NCBI GenBank assembly: GCA_025266875.1
Contig: JALLLT010000011.1
Coordinates: forward strand, 496,001-560,000
Source of the DNA: Fennellomyces sp. T-0311
Taxonomy: Eukaryota > Mucoromycota > Mucoromycetes > Mucorales > Lichtheimiaceae
Direction: 5' to 3'
DNA length: 64,000 bases
This document shows, in pieces, positions 33,782 through 45,556 of this stretch (positions are counted from its first letter, which is position 1; each line of letters starts with the position of its first letter). Below the pieces are notes generated by a model. It was not told the origin of the DNA and did no database searches. It saw nothing but the letters and a program-made list of their open reading frames with translations. The position numbers and the translations under genes are program-made.

Positions 33782-35124
33782 ATGACCACAGACAAATCCC
33801 TCGCTGGCAAAGTTGCAGTGATTACTGGTGGAAGCAGAAACATTGGCAAAGCTGTCGCCGTTGCTTTGGTTAACCGCGGCGCCAAGGTTGTTATTGGTGA
33901 TATCCTGGATGCCGATGGTGCTGCTACTATCAAAGAGTTGAATGAACTTGCTGGGTAAACGTGTGATGATATACATCAGAGAGTAACGCACTGACGCGTC
34001 AAGTAGTGCCGAAGTTGCAGCTTATATCCGTACAGATGTCACAAAGTACGCTGACAACTCGGCCATGTTCCAGCTTGCTGAAAAGAAGTTTGGTGGTGTT
34101 GATGTACGTTTGGCTCGGAAATGTAAGGATTTCAGAAACTCATCAAATGACATAGATTGCCTTCCTCAATGCTGGTATCGGTAACAATGCCAACACAATG
34201 TTCTTGCCTCTTGATGGTATGTGATTCTTTTTCAAATTCCAAGGAAGCCAACTGATGTTTCACAATAGATGCCCTGGACGAACGAATGATCGATATCAAC
34301 ACTACCTCCGTCATCAAAGGAACAAAGGTTGCCATGCTTCACATGGCAAAGCGTGGAGGTGGTGTTATTGTCAACATGGCTTCCGCAGCTGGTTTGCGAG
34401 GCACTGCGTACGTTGTTTTCGTTATGTTCATTATGTTGTTGGTAACCATGGGAATTCCCTTAGGGCCGAGGCCATTTATTGTGCATCAAAACATGGTGTC
34501 GTAGGCTGGGTGCGATCGTGTGACATTTATAAGGCCGTGTGCAATGTCCGTGTGAATGCTAGTAAGTTTGCATGAAGGCAGTATTCCTAAATTTTGTTAC
34601 TGACAATACTTTACTTTAGTCTGCCCGACCTTTGTTGGCAAGTATAATTATATTTCAACTGCAATATCAACCTGAAATTAACATGGCTTTTACAGAGACA
34701 AGCTTGGCGGCCGATTTGAGTAACTCTGTGGACCAAGATCCGTTCGCCGAAGTGGTCAAGGCATTCCCAAAGGTTAAAATGGAAACCGTTGTTGAGGGTG
34801 TACTCAAGTTGATCCAGGATGAGGACCGAAATGGTATGAGATCAATGTACATACACCGAAGCGGTAGCGCAAGAGAACTAATGATAGTATTTCTGTAGCT
34901 CAAACTTTGATGGCACTTCCTCACGATCTCATCAAGGTGTATGCACCCGAAGCCCCCTACAGTATGTACTATTACAGCCTTGACGTGGGAAACAGATACT
35001 AACTATAGAATAAACAGTTCCCTCAGAACCCGAATACAAGGCAGCAGTTGAAAAGTATTCCAAGGATTCTATTGTCTACTTCAGAAAGCGTCTTGCTGAG
35101 GCACAGGCCAGATACGGTATCTAA
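33782..35124 (+). CDS. short-chain dehydrogenase/reductase, copy 4 (HPGD-like)
   Basis: Fourth member of the SDR family, 8.9 kb from copy 3 with the Fanzor locus in between. It starts MTTDKSLAGKVAVITGGSRN. Its cofactor motif is TGGSRNIG, sharing with copy 2 the Asn in place of Gly. It has VVIGDILDADG, FLNAGIGNNANTM, a catalytic Ser in NMASAAGLRG and Tyr/Lys in IYCASKHGVVGW. C-terminal landmarks are CPTFVGT, KMETVVEGVLKLIQDE and LMALPHDLIKV, with a tail ending AEAQARYGI. As in copy 1 there is no microexon between the Ser and Tyr motifs, and one intron starts at GTACGT there. Exons join in phase with short introns. Confidence 0.88.
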
Positions 35125-35291
35125 TACACTCGATAACATTTTTTATCTAAAATAAAAAAAATACCACAACTGTATCATAAAAAGAATGACTTTGTTTTGT
35201 CTAAACAACACATTTGTGATATCACTGGAGGTTGGTGTGCATGTGGGCAAATGCCGAAGAGTACTCGTTTACATGATGGTCTAATGAAAAT

Positions 35292-37230
35292 TTAAATCTT
35301 CGCCTTTTCTTCGGACTTCTTCATCCAGCCGAATTCCTATTACACACACATTAATTGCACTGATTCCCATAAAAGACTAATTCACACATACCAGCTTTGT
35401 TCGACCACCAGGGGCAATCATAACATTAATCACACAGGTCTCATCCTTGACAGCCAAGGCTTCCTTCAAGGCCTTGGCAAGCTGTACACGATCCTTTGCT
35501 AACCATCCCTTGCCACCAAATGCAATTGACAGCTGGTCGTAGCGAGTGTCAGGCAAGAGAGCCGTCGATGGAAGCGTTCCGTCACGTCGCGACTGCTCAA
35601 ACTCCTGCTCATCCAAGCCATGGTAAATACCGTTGTTGTTGATAACAAGAATGATAAGAGGAAGCTTTGACCGCACTGCAGTCTCCAATTCCATAGCACT
35701 GAAAAAAGGTCAATGGCATAACATAAAATAAAAACCTAAGCTTACCTGAATCCAAAAGCCGAGTCACCAACAATGGAGACCACACGCTTTGAGGGGTAAT
35801 ACTCTTGGGCTAATATACGCTCAGCCTTCCTTTCTATGGTGATTTTTGATCCGAATTGATTTACCTGCAATAGCGTAACCCATACCAACGCCCATGGTTG
35901 CGAATGTACCAGCATCCAGACGATGGCGAGGCTCGTGTACATCAAAGAACGACCGAGCAATATCCATTGTGTTTGCACCCTCGCTAACAAATATGACATC
36001 GTTTGGCGGAAGGAGCTCTTTGACGACAGTGTATGCGGACTGATAATTCATGACATCCGAATCCGATCCCTTCTTTCTGCTGGCAAGCGACTTTGCAACA
36101 TTTTGCTTGACCTTTTCCACCAAACCAGAGACATAGGCATTGCTTGCTGGTACACGAGGCAGGGACTGAGTAAGCAATTGAGCAACAACTGCTTGAATAT
36201 CGCCGACCAATGGCAATGTGTTGGCGCCGTTGTTTCCGATTTCCTCTGGCAGAACGTCAACATGAATGAACTTGACCGATTGAGACCACCGAGGCGATTG
36301 GCCATAATGGAAAATCCAATTCAGTCTTGCGCCAAGAAGTAAGACGACATCAGCCTCCTTGAGTGCCTTGGATCGGGCAGCTGAAACGCACAGAGGATGC
36401 GTATCGGAAACGACGCCCTTGCCCATCGGCGAAGGAAGGAAAGGAATTTGAGTCGCGTCGACCAATTGACGGATCTCCTTTTCTGCTCTGGCATAGGCAG
36501 CTCTAACATAACTCTCACGTTCAGCAACGCATCCGTTTAAGCCTATTGTGTTCAATTACCCCTTTCCAACAACGATTAGAGGACTCTTTGCCTGACGCAG
36601 TAACTGGACGGCCTGCTCAACGCTCTTTGGGTCCGCCAAAGACTTGGGCGCAGCAGAAGGCAAGGTATTGATACTGCTTGCAGCCTTTTGAAGCCATTGA
36701 CTATCGCGAATCTTGTATTGGATGAAATCGGCAGGAAGGTCGACGTACGCGGCGCCTGGTCTACCATACAAGGCCGAGCGCATAGCCTTTTCGACTGTGG
36801 CTGGAATCTTGTCAATCGATGCAGGTCGTGCAGCATACTTGCAATAAGGCTTGCATGCTTCCACTTGGTCCCATTCTTGGAAAGCACCCATATCCACTTG
36901 ATCCGTATCGGACGAACCTGCTAACAATACCATTGGCCAGCAGTTCACTTTGGCGTTCGCCACACCTGCCAACGCATGGATAACGCCAGGTCCACCCACA
37001 GTCAAACATACGCCAGGTTGTCCACTCAAGTAGCCGTAAGCCGATGCGGCGTAGGCTGCTGATTGTTCATTGCGGAAAGCAAGGAAGCGGATTCCTGCAG
37101 CTATGCATGCTTCGGCGACTTCGATAACTGGAATTCCGACAATGCCAAAGATTACTTTGACGCCTTGATGTTTTAATGTGGCGGCAATGAGTTCGGCACC
37201 GGTTGGAGCTGATTCTGACTGATTTGACAT
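35292..37230 (-). CDS. 2-hydroxyacyl-CoA lyase (ThDP-dependent), PTS1-like end
   Basis: Thiamine-diphosphate enzyme cleaving 2-hydroxy-fatty acyl-CoA to a shortened aldehyde and formyl-CoA (peroxisomal alpha-oxidation), close to oxalyl-CoA decarboxylase. The first exon has SAPTGAELIAATLKHQGVKV and the catalytic Glu region AFRNEQSAAYAASAYG. Next come TVGGPGVIHALAG and the central domain with PFLPSPMGKGVVSDTHPLC and LLLGARLNWIFHYG. The ThDP/Mg motif is GDSAFGFSAMELETAVR with INNNGIYHG. A short last exon ends SEEKAKI; the AKI tripeptide fits a type-1 peroxisomal targeting signal. The first intron falls at GKG|AAYARAE and is phase-consistent. The size fits the usual 560-600 residues. An oxalyl-CoA decarboxylase role is the main alternative. 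Confidence 0.9.
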
Positions 37231-37717
37231 TATTCACCTTGTAGGGTTTTTTTTCGTGTGAAAGCGGATTAGTCGTTTATCCGCGAGTCAGATGCGAATA
37301 TACCTTCAGTTCTCTGGGACTGAATTATCGCATCCACTCAGATAGTGATGCTATGGCAACATTCTGCTTTCCGTAAGTCTGGGTGCACCAATTCAGTGAA
37401 TTCTCGATACGCTTATTGGTATGTGCTGGTGGAGATCTATCGATGAATACAAGCTCTAGTGGAAACGTAACTGGGGCGATGACACGGGCATTTATAATTC
37501 TTTACGCCGAGAACCGGAGATTAACAGCCCCCACATCTGCTGCCCTTGTCCAAATGAAGGTAGCAGATCAATTTATTCACATAGCTACAAGATAAATCAG
37601 AAAATACACCACTATAGCAGCCATCACCGTGCCTATAGCGTGTTTGTTTTGAAGAATTATCTGATACAGATTGGATATCATGGATTGGTTTGTTTATTAG
37701 AGATCGCTAAAATGGAC
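37231..37717. other. spacer upstream of the lyase, downstream of RMD5
   Basis: Contains an X-box-like element GATGCTATGGCAAC (37347-37360), about 120 bp upstream of the lyase start (minus). No gene is seen. Confidence 0.4.
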
Positions 37718-39290
37718 TTAAAAATAGACTTCCACTGCTTGATCCGCTGCTGATTCTGATGGGCAGTAAGGACATTTGAAGCGCATTGAATTCCTACAGT
37801 ATCCGATAGTTAGAGCACATCGCTTCTGTATCAGAACTACATTCATACCTTCCGTATCGGCTGCTGCTACTTCTGCTTAGACGCGTTAAGCTCTCTCTGC
37901 AGATGACGTGACCGCAAGGCATCATCATGGGTGGATTGTCTTCCGTGGCCTGTTCTTTGCTAACAGGGCATGCAAACACAGAATGGAACCTCAGATCATC
38001 CGACAACGGCAATTCTACTGGTAACTCATCCTGCTGACTCCATTCGGTCTTTTTCGCGCTGATGATCTTGTATAGTTTCATAATCACGGGCAGTGCCGTG
38101 GTACCCACAAGTACACTGTATCTCAATTAGACCAAGGCAAAGATTCTTTCCCGCTAGCTAAATTCATTACCTTGCATGAAGTGGACTCTCCGCACTCATA
38201 TTGAGCAATGAACAAAAATCTTTTTGGAATTCTCGGCAAATATCAGCCCACAGAGTCGGAGAGCATAGATCTGCATATGGAGAAGTTGCCAAGGTCCTGT
38301 AATAGATCGTTGAAGTCATCATTCGCTTGATTTCTACAGGGAATATCTCTTTTTCTTAGTGTCACTCATTCACTGTGGAGTCGTTTCCTTTACCGTTTAT
38401 GTGCTTATCACCAAATGGACCGAAATACTCGCGACTGTATTGAACTGCTTCCATAAGCTTTTGTTGAGAGAGTAACTGGATGAAACGAAGTCTATGAAGA
38501 TCAAATTCCAAGTTACTTCCAATTTTAGCCAGCTCATCGTGATGCGTCTGTGCCCATCTGTACGGTTTGATTAGTTGACTGTATTGATCTTAGCATATAA
38601 GATCATACTGGATTGCGTTGGTGAGTTCGTGTGCTTCTTCCAATTCTTGCATAATGGTGTACATTCTCTGAAACTCCTTCTTCAAGAGCTCTGTTGTCAA
38701 GCGCAACTCGTCCTCTTCAGCAATGCCAGCCTCGCGCATGAACGTATCACAAAGATCGAACTGCCCTTGTCGGATAAAGTGGATGGCCAAAGCCCGACTC
38801 AGCAAGTATTCCTTGCCAGCAAAGGCTTCAGGATTGGATATAACAGACAAATCTTGGGTAAATCGCTGGAAACTGCCTATTTTATTCAAACTATTCTTTC
38901 TCCTCATTCGCGCTCTTACCTTTTCGATATCTTTTGCAAACTTGTTGACCGCGCTGTGGAACTTTTTCTGCACCTTGTAAAACTCCTTATCCTTGCTTTT
39001 CTCCGTATCATTATGCGAGTCGCTATCTTTGGAGTCTTTGTAGTAACGCGAACGAGCCGTTGTTTGTAAGGACTTTAAAGCGCTGCTCATAGAGCTAGGG
39101 TCTTTTTTTCGTTGGGTTGAGCATAACGTCATGAGTTGTTTTCTGCATAAGATTCGAATTTACCTCGTTGAATGCTTTCTTTTGCTTGTCGTAATAGATT
39201 TGAGAGATCATCAAGACCGGCAGACACGCCAGTCTGCATTTTGGTCTGTGCTTTTTGAATGTTGCTTGAATGATTAAGTAAATCGTCCAT
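37718..39290 (-). CDS. RMD5: GID/CTLH ubiquitin ligase subunit RMD5/GID2 (RMND5-like)
   Basis: RING-type catalytic subunit of the GID/CTLH E3 complex, which pairs with Fyv10/Maea and in yeast degrades gluconeogenic enzymes. The start MDDLLNHSSNIQKAQTKMQT leads into a helical N-terminal part. Next comes a LisH-CTLH region (SRALAIHFIRQGQFDLCDTF; EEDELRLTTELLKKEFQRMY), then RWAQTHHDELAKIGSNLEFD and LRFIQLL. The C-terminal degenerate RING reads FACPVSKEQATEDNPPMMMP, then CGHVICRESLTRLS and FKCPYCPSESA, ending VEVYF, as in RMND5A. The RING is split by an intron between the Ser-rich linker and FKCPYC. It lies head-to-tail with the NTF2-like gene and the lyase, all minus, which need not mean co-regulation in a fungus. 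Confidence 0.9.
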
Positions 39291-39615
39291 GATTGAATGC
39301 TTCCGACGAAAAGGCTTGAGAGTGAGATAGAGTGATTTTTGAAACTCCAGCCTTTGACTAACTAACTAATAGCCTTTGGATCCTACCATGCGAATCCCAT
39401 CACCATGGTCCCGTTTTCGCCTAGCTACGGTGACTAAACTAGACCATAGACCACATTTCCACTTACGGTCGCGTAGCAATCCACAAACGCTTGACGATCA
39501 GCCGGTATAGACACACGCAAGCGAAACACAGGCCGGATGCTTACATTCGAGGTATCTTTATTTGTACAATTATACACATACACGAAACAAAGCGTGCAAT
39601 TCTATGTGAGAAAAG
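39291..39615. other. short spacer
   Basis: Promoter side of RMD5 and 3' side of the NTF2-like gene. No feature is recognised. Confidence 0.5.
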
Positions 39616-40318
39616 CTACTTTTGCAGTTTCTCTCGCATCATGAATCTCTGTAAGTCCTCGCTGCGTTCCTCCACCGACGCCTCCAACAAATGCATAGTT
39701 TCCGCTGCCGAATAGATGACCTCTCCGGTGGAGGAGATGACTCTGCCCATCAAGACTCTTACGACGTTGTCGTACCAGTAGGATAAAAGAGGAACGGCCT
39801 GCACCAGGCCTACAAGATGAAGCATTTTGTCAGCCGACATACGCAGACATCACGTGTTTGTATACCTTCTAGTGTCCAACTCTCTTTGTGTTTTTCAATC
39901 TTTAACAGACCACTGTCCACATCAGTCTCCCGAAAATTGAGTGTGACAATGACAGGCAGTTCGAGTTGCACAAATGGGAAAAGCCGGGGACACAAGTTCT
40001 GCTTCAGGTACGCAACACACGTTTGTCCATTGAAGCAGACGTTCGTTACCGTCGGCGGGTATTTGTTTAAGGCTTTCCATAACAGTAGAACACTGTTATG
40101 CGTCAGACAATCCTCGTTTTACCAAACCAAGAAAAAAACCCTTACTGTCGAATATTGTAAATTCCCGAAGTGGCCAAGAGTGGTGAATCAAAAGTAGCAT
40201 CATGGAAGTAGTAATGATCCAGTATGCGTTTCTGTCGGGTATCATTGAAAGAGAAAAGATCTGCTACGACTCCTGCTCGGGCAAAATGAGTTCGAGACAA
40301 TGTATAGGCCCTTGGGTC
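39616..40318 (-). CDS. SigF-like NTF2-fold protein, 5' end unresolved
   Basis: Small protein resembling fungal NTF2-like (SigF-type) domains, which are of unknown function. Exons 40318(approx.)-40146, 40092-39866 and 39809-39616 join in phase. The first reads AYTLSRTHFARAGVVADLF, then RILDHYYFHDATFDSPLL, where the conserved HDATFDSPL-like core begins. The second has VLLLWKALNKYPPTVTNVC, then LCPRLFPFVQLELPVIVTL. The third has LVQAVPLLSYWYDNVVRVLM and ends MREKLQK. No in-frame ATG precedes the first exon within the open stretch, so an upstream exon is missing from this model. No signal peptide was seen. The assignment to this fold is by pattern and moderate. Confidence 0.6.
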
Positions 40319-42303
40319 TAACGGCTTATGGAGTAATTACGAGTAATGAGTTCGTCGTAGGCATCGCTGTGTCTCGATCCACATTCCAAATCCATGGCTG
40401 TATAGTTGCTGTACGATATATCAAAATAGGCTGGCTCTTCAACGAGCAAGCCGAGATGTCACAAGTTGCAGTAAATGAAGAGAGAAGAAGAATGTAAGGA
40501 GGGTCTGCTTTTCCCTGAATCGTTTCTTTCAAAAGGAGCAACCTATGAAAATGGCAGTTACTTAAAATTCCTTGTTGCATACAGGTTATGCTTTCCTTGG
40601 CGTGTCATGCAATGCTTGTTCTAAGCAAGGATTTGGCTCTACCATCTCCCCTTGATCTCTGTCTCTTGACCCTACAACCTGATGAAGCCGTCTTTCTATA
40701 TGTAGTCACTGCTTCACCATGACGGAGCCCCATGACATAGGCGTAAGTGAAGTAGCTGGTATAGCCTGTACTACTATGCTTGATATGCCGCTTCAACAGT
40801 GCTTCTTTACTCAGATCTGACGCGGTTGTTCAAGTTGACTCGGCGTTTATCGCCATGGACACCGCCGTTATTTAATTGCATAGTTTTCCTTTTTGCTTTC
40901 TTGTTGTCCATTTTTGGGCTGCAGTATTGCACGGATGGTTACACTTCCCCAAAGCATTATCCTCTTCCTCGTCTTTCCGGTGCCTGTACTACTTTTCAAT
41001 TATCCACCGTTTTGCATGTAGAGCGGGTGTCCAATCTCTCTGTAAATAGGACAATCCGCGCTCCTAATCTTTTTTACAGGCACGCATTTCAATGACAAAT
41101 CTTCAGTCTATTAGGATTGGTAAAGCATTATGTTCCGTATGTAGAATGGTTTTCGGTTTTGAATTGTTCTAGACACTCATGTCCATCCTTCTTCGATCGA
41201 TCCACATTCCCTCCTTTGATTACCAAATATCTTCACACTTTGATTTTGTTCGAATATGGATATCGTAGTTACACACATAGAAACGCATCATGACGTTGCT
41301 AAAAGCAGATAATGCAAGGAGCCAAGCTATACATTCAGTTACATTGATTCATATCACCCTTGACGCTGCAAAAAGTATTTTAAAATAAACAAATCGCACA
41401 GATCTGAGACCCCGTGCATAGCTAATTACTTAAAACTCTCTGCCATTTCCCAAACAGATGGCGCCCAGATCGATTGACGTGGGAAAAAGAGGCCAATACT
41501 CGCTTAACGATGCCGTAATGTCAAAAAAAGAAGCTTATAAAAATAACGATTCGGCGTTGTGGTCAAATGATGAGTCAAAGAGCCGCATTACGCATTATGC
41601 ACTAATTTTTCTCGCCCGGGAACTTTCTATTATGCATAGCAACGAGTTGGTTACCTGAACTTGTCGAAAACGTCAAGAGGCTTCTCCCGATTTGAGGATG
41701 AGCTGATCGTAAAAAGTTATAAACACACCACTTTACGTTTTAATTATTGGTAATCCACTTTTTTTAACGCATTGTGTGTGTAAATTTGCTATGCAAGGGT
41801 TACATCGCTCGTCATTTTACGTACGAACCAAAAAGAAAATATAATCTACATGTGATTTACTTTCCATCTTTTCGTAATACGCTATAACAATTCGGGTAGT
41901 TGTTTTTAGGCTGCATTCTTGTTTTAAGGATCGACAGAATGTGTGTACTTTTTAATGCAGAAACGTCGTTTAAAGGGAGAAATGCGAGCTGACTTTACAG
42001 AATTCCATGTAGGGTACATTAGGGAAGCCAAGAGAGAGGAACGGGATGGCTGGTGGTACAATATCTCGCCATCTCGTTGGCGCGGTTCTTTTTTATTTTC
42101 TTGATGACATCTGTAAATCGGAGAGAAAAGCCGTTTGGAATTGGCCAGTGCAACGTAACCCCACACTTGGTGTGATTGGGGGAACGGAAAGGCTTCGAAG
42201 AGGGGGGGCAGGTTCGACTAAATAAAAAAGGTTTCTGTGGCGCGTCTCTTTTCGAATTTTTCTTCACTTCTTTTCACTTTTTTTTTCTTACATAACTTCC
42301 GAT
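40319..42303. other. intergenic between NTF2-like and SET genes
   Basis: A plus-strand frame at 40799-41095 (98 codons) has one strong hydrophobic segment (LFNCIVFLFAFLLSIFG) and an Asn-glycosylation-like tail, but no clear start context or splice partner. I list it as doubtful. The last 200 bp are the pyrimidine-rich leader of the SET gene. Confidence 0.3.
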
Positions 42304-42929
42304 ATGGCTGTCACCGAAACCGTCCAACCTGAGACTAAGCCCACCCATCCTGGCTACTTCCGCATTGTCCGTCAAGGCACCCCCGAGCAATACTGCAGCA
42401 AGTTGATTGCTGAGCGCGACTATCCCAAGGGGAGTGTCATTGCCGAGCTGAAGGGCTTGACGCCCGGTCCCAAGCGTTATTCCTCAGTCCAGATCTCAAA
42501 GACCGAGCATATCGAACTTAACAGTGATTTGGTCTTTATGAACCACTCTTGCGATCCATCCACTCATATGGATACCGATGCCATGGCTGTCAAGGCCCTC
42601 AAAGATATCAAGACTGGTGATGACCTGACCTTCTTCTACCCTTCGACTGAATGGGATATGGGTAAATCGATTTTGTTTGTCAATTGCTTATACAAAAACA
42701 TAAACTCATCGCGTCATTTTCTCCTCGTCTAGCACAACCCTTTGATTGCTGGTGCGGTGCTCCTCAGGTAATGGATATCAAACGCGTTTCATAGTCAGGA
42801 ATACTCATGTTGCGCAAATAGTGTGTCAAGCGGGTGACTGGTGCTAGCCACTTGTCCACTGAGACCCTGAGCAAGTTTGTTCTCGTTAACCATATCAAGG
42901 AACTTGTTGCAGAACGCGATCAGGCATAA
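42304..42929 (+). CDS. small SET-domain protein (putative lysine methyltransferase)
   Basis: Three exons (42304-42661, 42733-42767, 42822-42929) give 501 nt, 166 residues. SET motifs are visible: VFMNHSCDPSTHMD (the NHSCxPN-type S-adenosylmethionine/active-site motif), ALKDIKTGDDLTFFYPS (the GEELTxxY equivalent, here DDLTFFY) and a Cys-rich post-SET-like end FDCWCGAPQCVKRVTGA. No other domain fits in so short a protein, so it is a minimal SET protein of the kind found in fungi and bacteria. The substrate could be histone or non-histone. The canonical Asn after CDP is Ser here, which may lower activity. The start ATG follows a T-rich leader. Confidence 0.82.
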
Positions 42930-43839
42930 AAAAAATTGTGAAAGTACAATAAAAACAAAGGAAAAAAAAAAGAGGACAAAGTGGTTCGCAGGTCGAATCC
43001 AGGCTGACCATTTCAACTTTTTTTTTGCATTGGCAATCAAATCACCAACATTATGGGTTGGGACCCCTCCCGCCCTTTTCTGGACTGAATATCGATCCCT
43101 GGCATTCTCGATTATCTCGTGTTACACACACGGGTCGGTCTCCATGACGTCACTTGCCATGGAAACTTTGCATTGATATTGCCTGGAGACGCGTTTATTT
43201 ATATGGTTATATTTATATGTTGACAGAAAAAAAATGTGGGGCATACTGTGAAACCAAAAGCGTGTTACCAACGCCTCAGCCAATTTTTTTAAAAACTTGG
43301 CTGGTTTGGGTACCTCTTAGCTTGAATTCTAGGGAGATGTTCGGGAACTGCTTTGAAACAACGCTTCCCTTTCAAGTTCTTTTTTTTTTTTTGGCTCCCA
43401 CGCATATTCGCGACTGTGTTTGGCGTTTTTACAATATGCTGCTTTGAGCTTATATCTCAATGGAGTATTATTCAGGCGCCCAATTTCGTAGTTACTTCAT
43501 TAAGGGACGCATAACTTTTAACCTTCTTTGTAAAGAAGAACACTTTGAATCTCCAAAAAAAAACATTTAGCCAAAATCAATTGCCTGCCCAAACACTTCA
43601 CTTGAATCAAGTGGTTTTTCTCGAACCACTTTACGTGGATCTTTAAAAAAATAAGGTTCAAGACGAAAATTAGTCTTGTTCGACGTGAGTAAGCTTAATA
43701 CCACCGCCTGTCCTACTTTGATTCCAAAAATCTTTACAGAGATTATAGGACTTCTCTCACGAATCACAAGTACAAGTTTTATGGATAACTAAAAAGCTAA
43801 ATAGCGATATACGTCTTTTTTCCACAGACGATTACCAAA
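42930..43839. other. intergenic downstream of the SET gene
   Basis: No gene is recognised. It contains the CRE/X-box pair listed separately and a short hairpin CAGCCAA..TTGGCTG near 43276-43303. Confidence 0.5.
43145..43166. promoter_or_regulatory. abutting CRE and X-box-like motifs
   Basis: TGACGTCA (43145-43152, a perfect cAMP-response palindrome) is followed without a gap by CTTGCCATGGAAAC (43153-43166). The latter matches the X-box GTTGCCATGGCAAC at 12 of 14 bases. No gene start is evident nearby, so the target is unknown. Confidence 0.45.
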
Positions 43840-45556
43840 TTTGGATAATCGAACGCGGTCCCTTCTCTTCACTTTATGCATGGCAAGTGGGAAAGCTTCA
43901 GCTTATTTGTTTACGAACCTTGTCATCCACTACCACGTGGATACAGCCATTGATAAGGGGAGATGTATTATACAGAATTTACTTGACACGTATCTTTCGT
44001 TGCTGCGACGATCGCAGCGTAGTGAGCGGTTTGCTTTTACCAGGGGATAGTCACGTTTGTAACGCTGCTTCAGCCAATACTTAATTGGGCGATATCTTCT
44101 GTAAGTCTAATATACCGTTCTGGTACTTCTTTTACATGGTATGATTATAGTTGAACGATCTTCTCGACCCAAAAGTTAGAGAGCAAAAAGAAAGTCGCAG
44201 ACACAAGCTGCAAAGTAGCGTTGCTGCATAAGCAAGAATACGCTTCCCAACAACTCACAGTGAGCAGATACTCTACAGCAGTATATGCGGAAATTGTCTT
44301 TCAAATCTTGTTGCATCTTGTTCAGGATGATAGTGTTAGCCTCATGAGAGTTTGCAGTTAATGGTATTATAGAGTGTCTTTGACGACAAGTCCAACAGGC
44401 AATTATCAGGGAGCTGAATACGGTTTGCTCTGTTACGGAGAAGCTCGACAAGGCACATTGCGCCATCAACTCACTCGGTTAGTAGAGTTTAAGTGTTACA
44501 AACCTTTACAACCCGTTAAATAATGCCAATCTTCCAGAACTCGATTAGTGCGAGTATCCTAGGCATGTAACGTTGATTACCGCGTTCAGACGATTCTGTA
44601 CAACATTAAGAATTTTGGTTATCACGTAGACTGTGTCACACTGCGAAATTTTTGACAAATATCCCCACTCTCAGGGATCCTGTCTATTTTCACCTGACCG
44701 GCCCTTTATTTGCTTCTTCTGCATCATGTGCATACTGCGCCTATTTCCAACATGAAGACATGTACAGGTTCAATTGCACTTCAACAAGTGTTGTTGGCTA
44801 TATTTTGACCTATGAACACGCTTGTCGAGCATAGAGACTCCATGAGAGAGTTGAGCGGCTACCGGATTTGGCGTAAAAGTACGGTGATGGCAACACGGCC
44901 GGAATCGGAAAGATTAGGTTTTAAAGCAACCTAGCTGGCCTTTACGGACGTGAACCATGCTCATTACCGCAGCAATGATGAACAGAGTTGAGCGTTTGAA
45001 GATGAGGGATATGGAAAACCAGTATCGCGGAAGTCGTATTTGGTGGGCCTTCACCCTCTAAATTTTGTTCTCCTACATTTGAAAGAGTTTATAACCAATG
45101 ATTCTGATGGGTAACTTATGATTGGGTTTTTCTTTGAATGTGTGATAAATCTGGAGCGCTAGTGTATATCTATATTGCGAGCAGGACGCCTATCAGAAGG
45201 CGGAACATAGTTTGTCAGGGTTATCGAAAGAATAAACTCTCTGTAGTGGCTTCGTCGATAGTCTGTTCCAGATTATCATCGATGGAAAAACGGAAATTAA
45301 CAGTACATCGCGACAGACCATGGCTTTATGGGTCGACAATGATGCCAAAACGGATGCTTAACCCACTTTGCAATACCTTACTGGAGCCTTGATACACTAC
45401 GTCAGCGACCGGAGAGAGGCTTGTGTGACGAAGTCAATGAACATTCAAGCTTGGTATCGAGATAGACAGTGTATTGATTGCATTTCACTTTCTTATATGA
45501 AAGCAACGAAAATGCACAGATCTATGAAACCTACCTTACACATACTGCTTGTGTAG
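43840..45556 (+). pseudogene. decayed protein-coding gene, family unknown
   Basis: Several plus-strand pieces read as protein but are broken by stops. One is DDYQIWIIERGPFSSLYAWQ near 43828. A single frame from about 45155 to 45556 has only two in-frame stops (after SLSGLSKE and after NDAKTDA) and contains SVYLYCEQDAYQKAEHSL, LFQIIIDGKTEINSTSRQ and TMALWVDNDAKTDA. The codon texture is unlike random intergenic DNA. I cannot name the family; it may be a transposon-borne or dispersed fungal gene. Confidence 0.35.

Noticed and set aside
40799..41095. 98-codon frame with one membrane segment as a gene
   Set aside because: No start context, splice partner or recognisable family. Mentioned only within the intergenic entry.
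42975..43012. tRNA-like B-box (AGGTCGAATCC)
   Set aside because: The flanking arms do not pair and no A-box, anticodon arm or acceptor stem is present.
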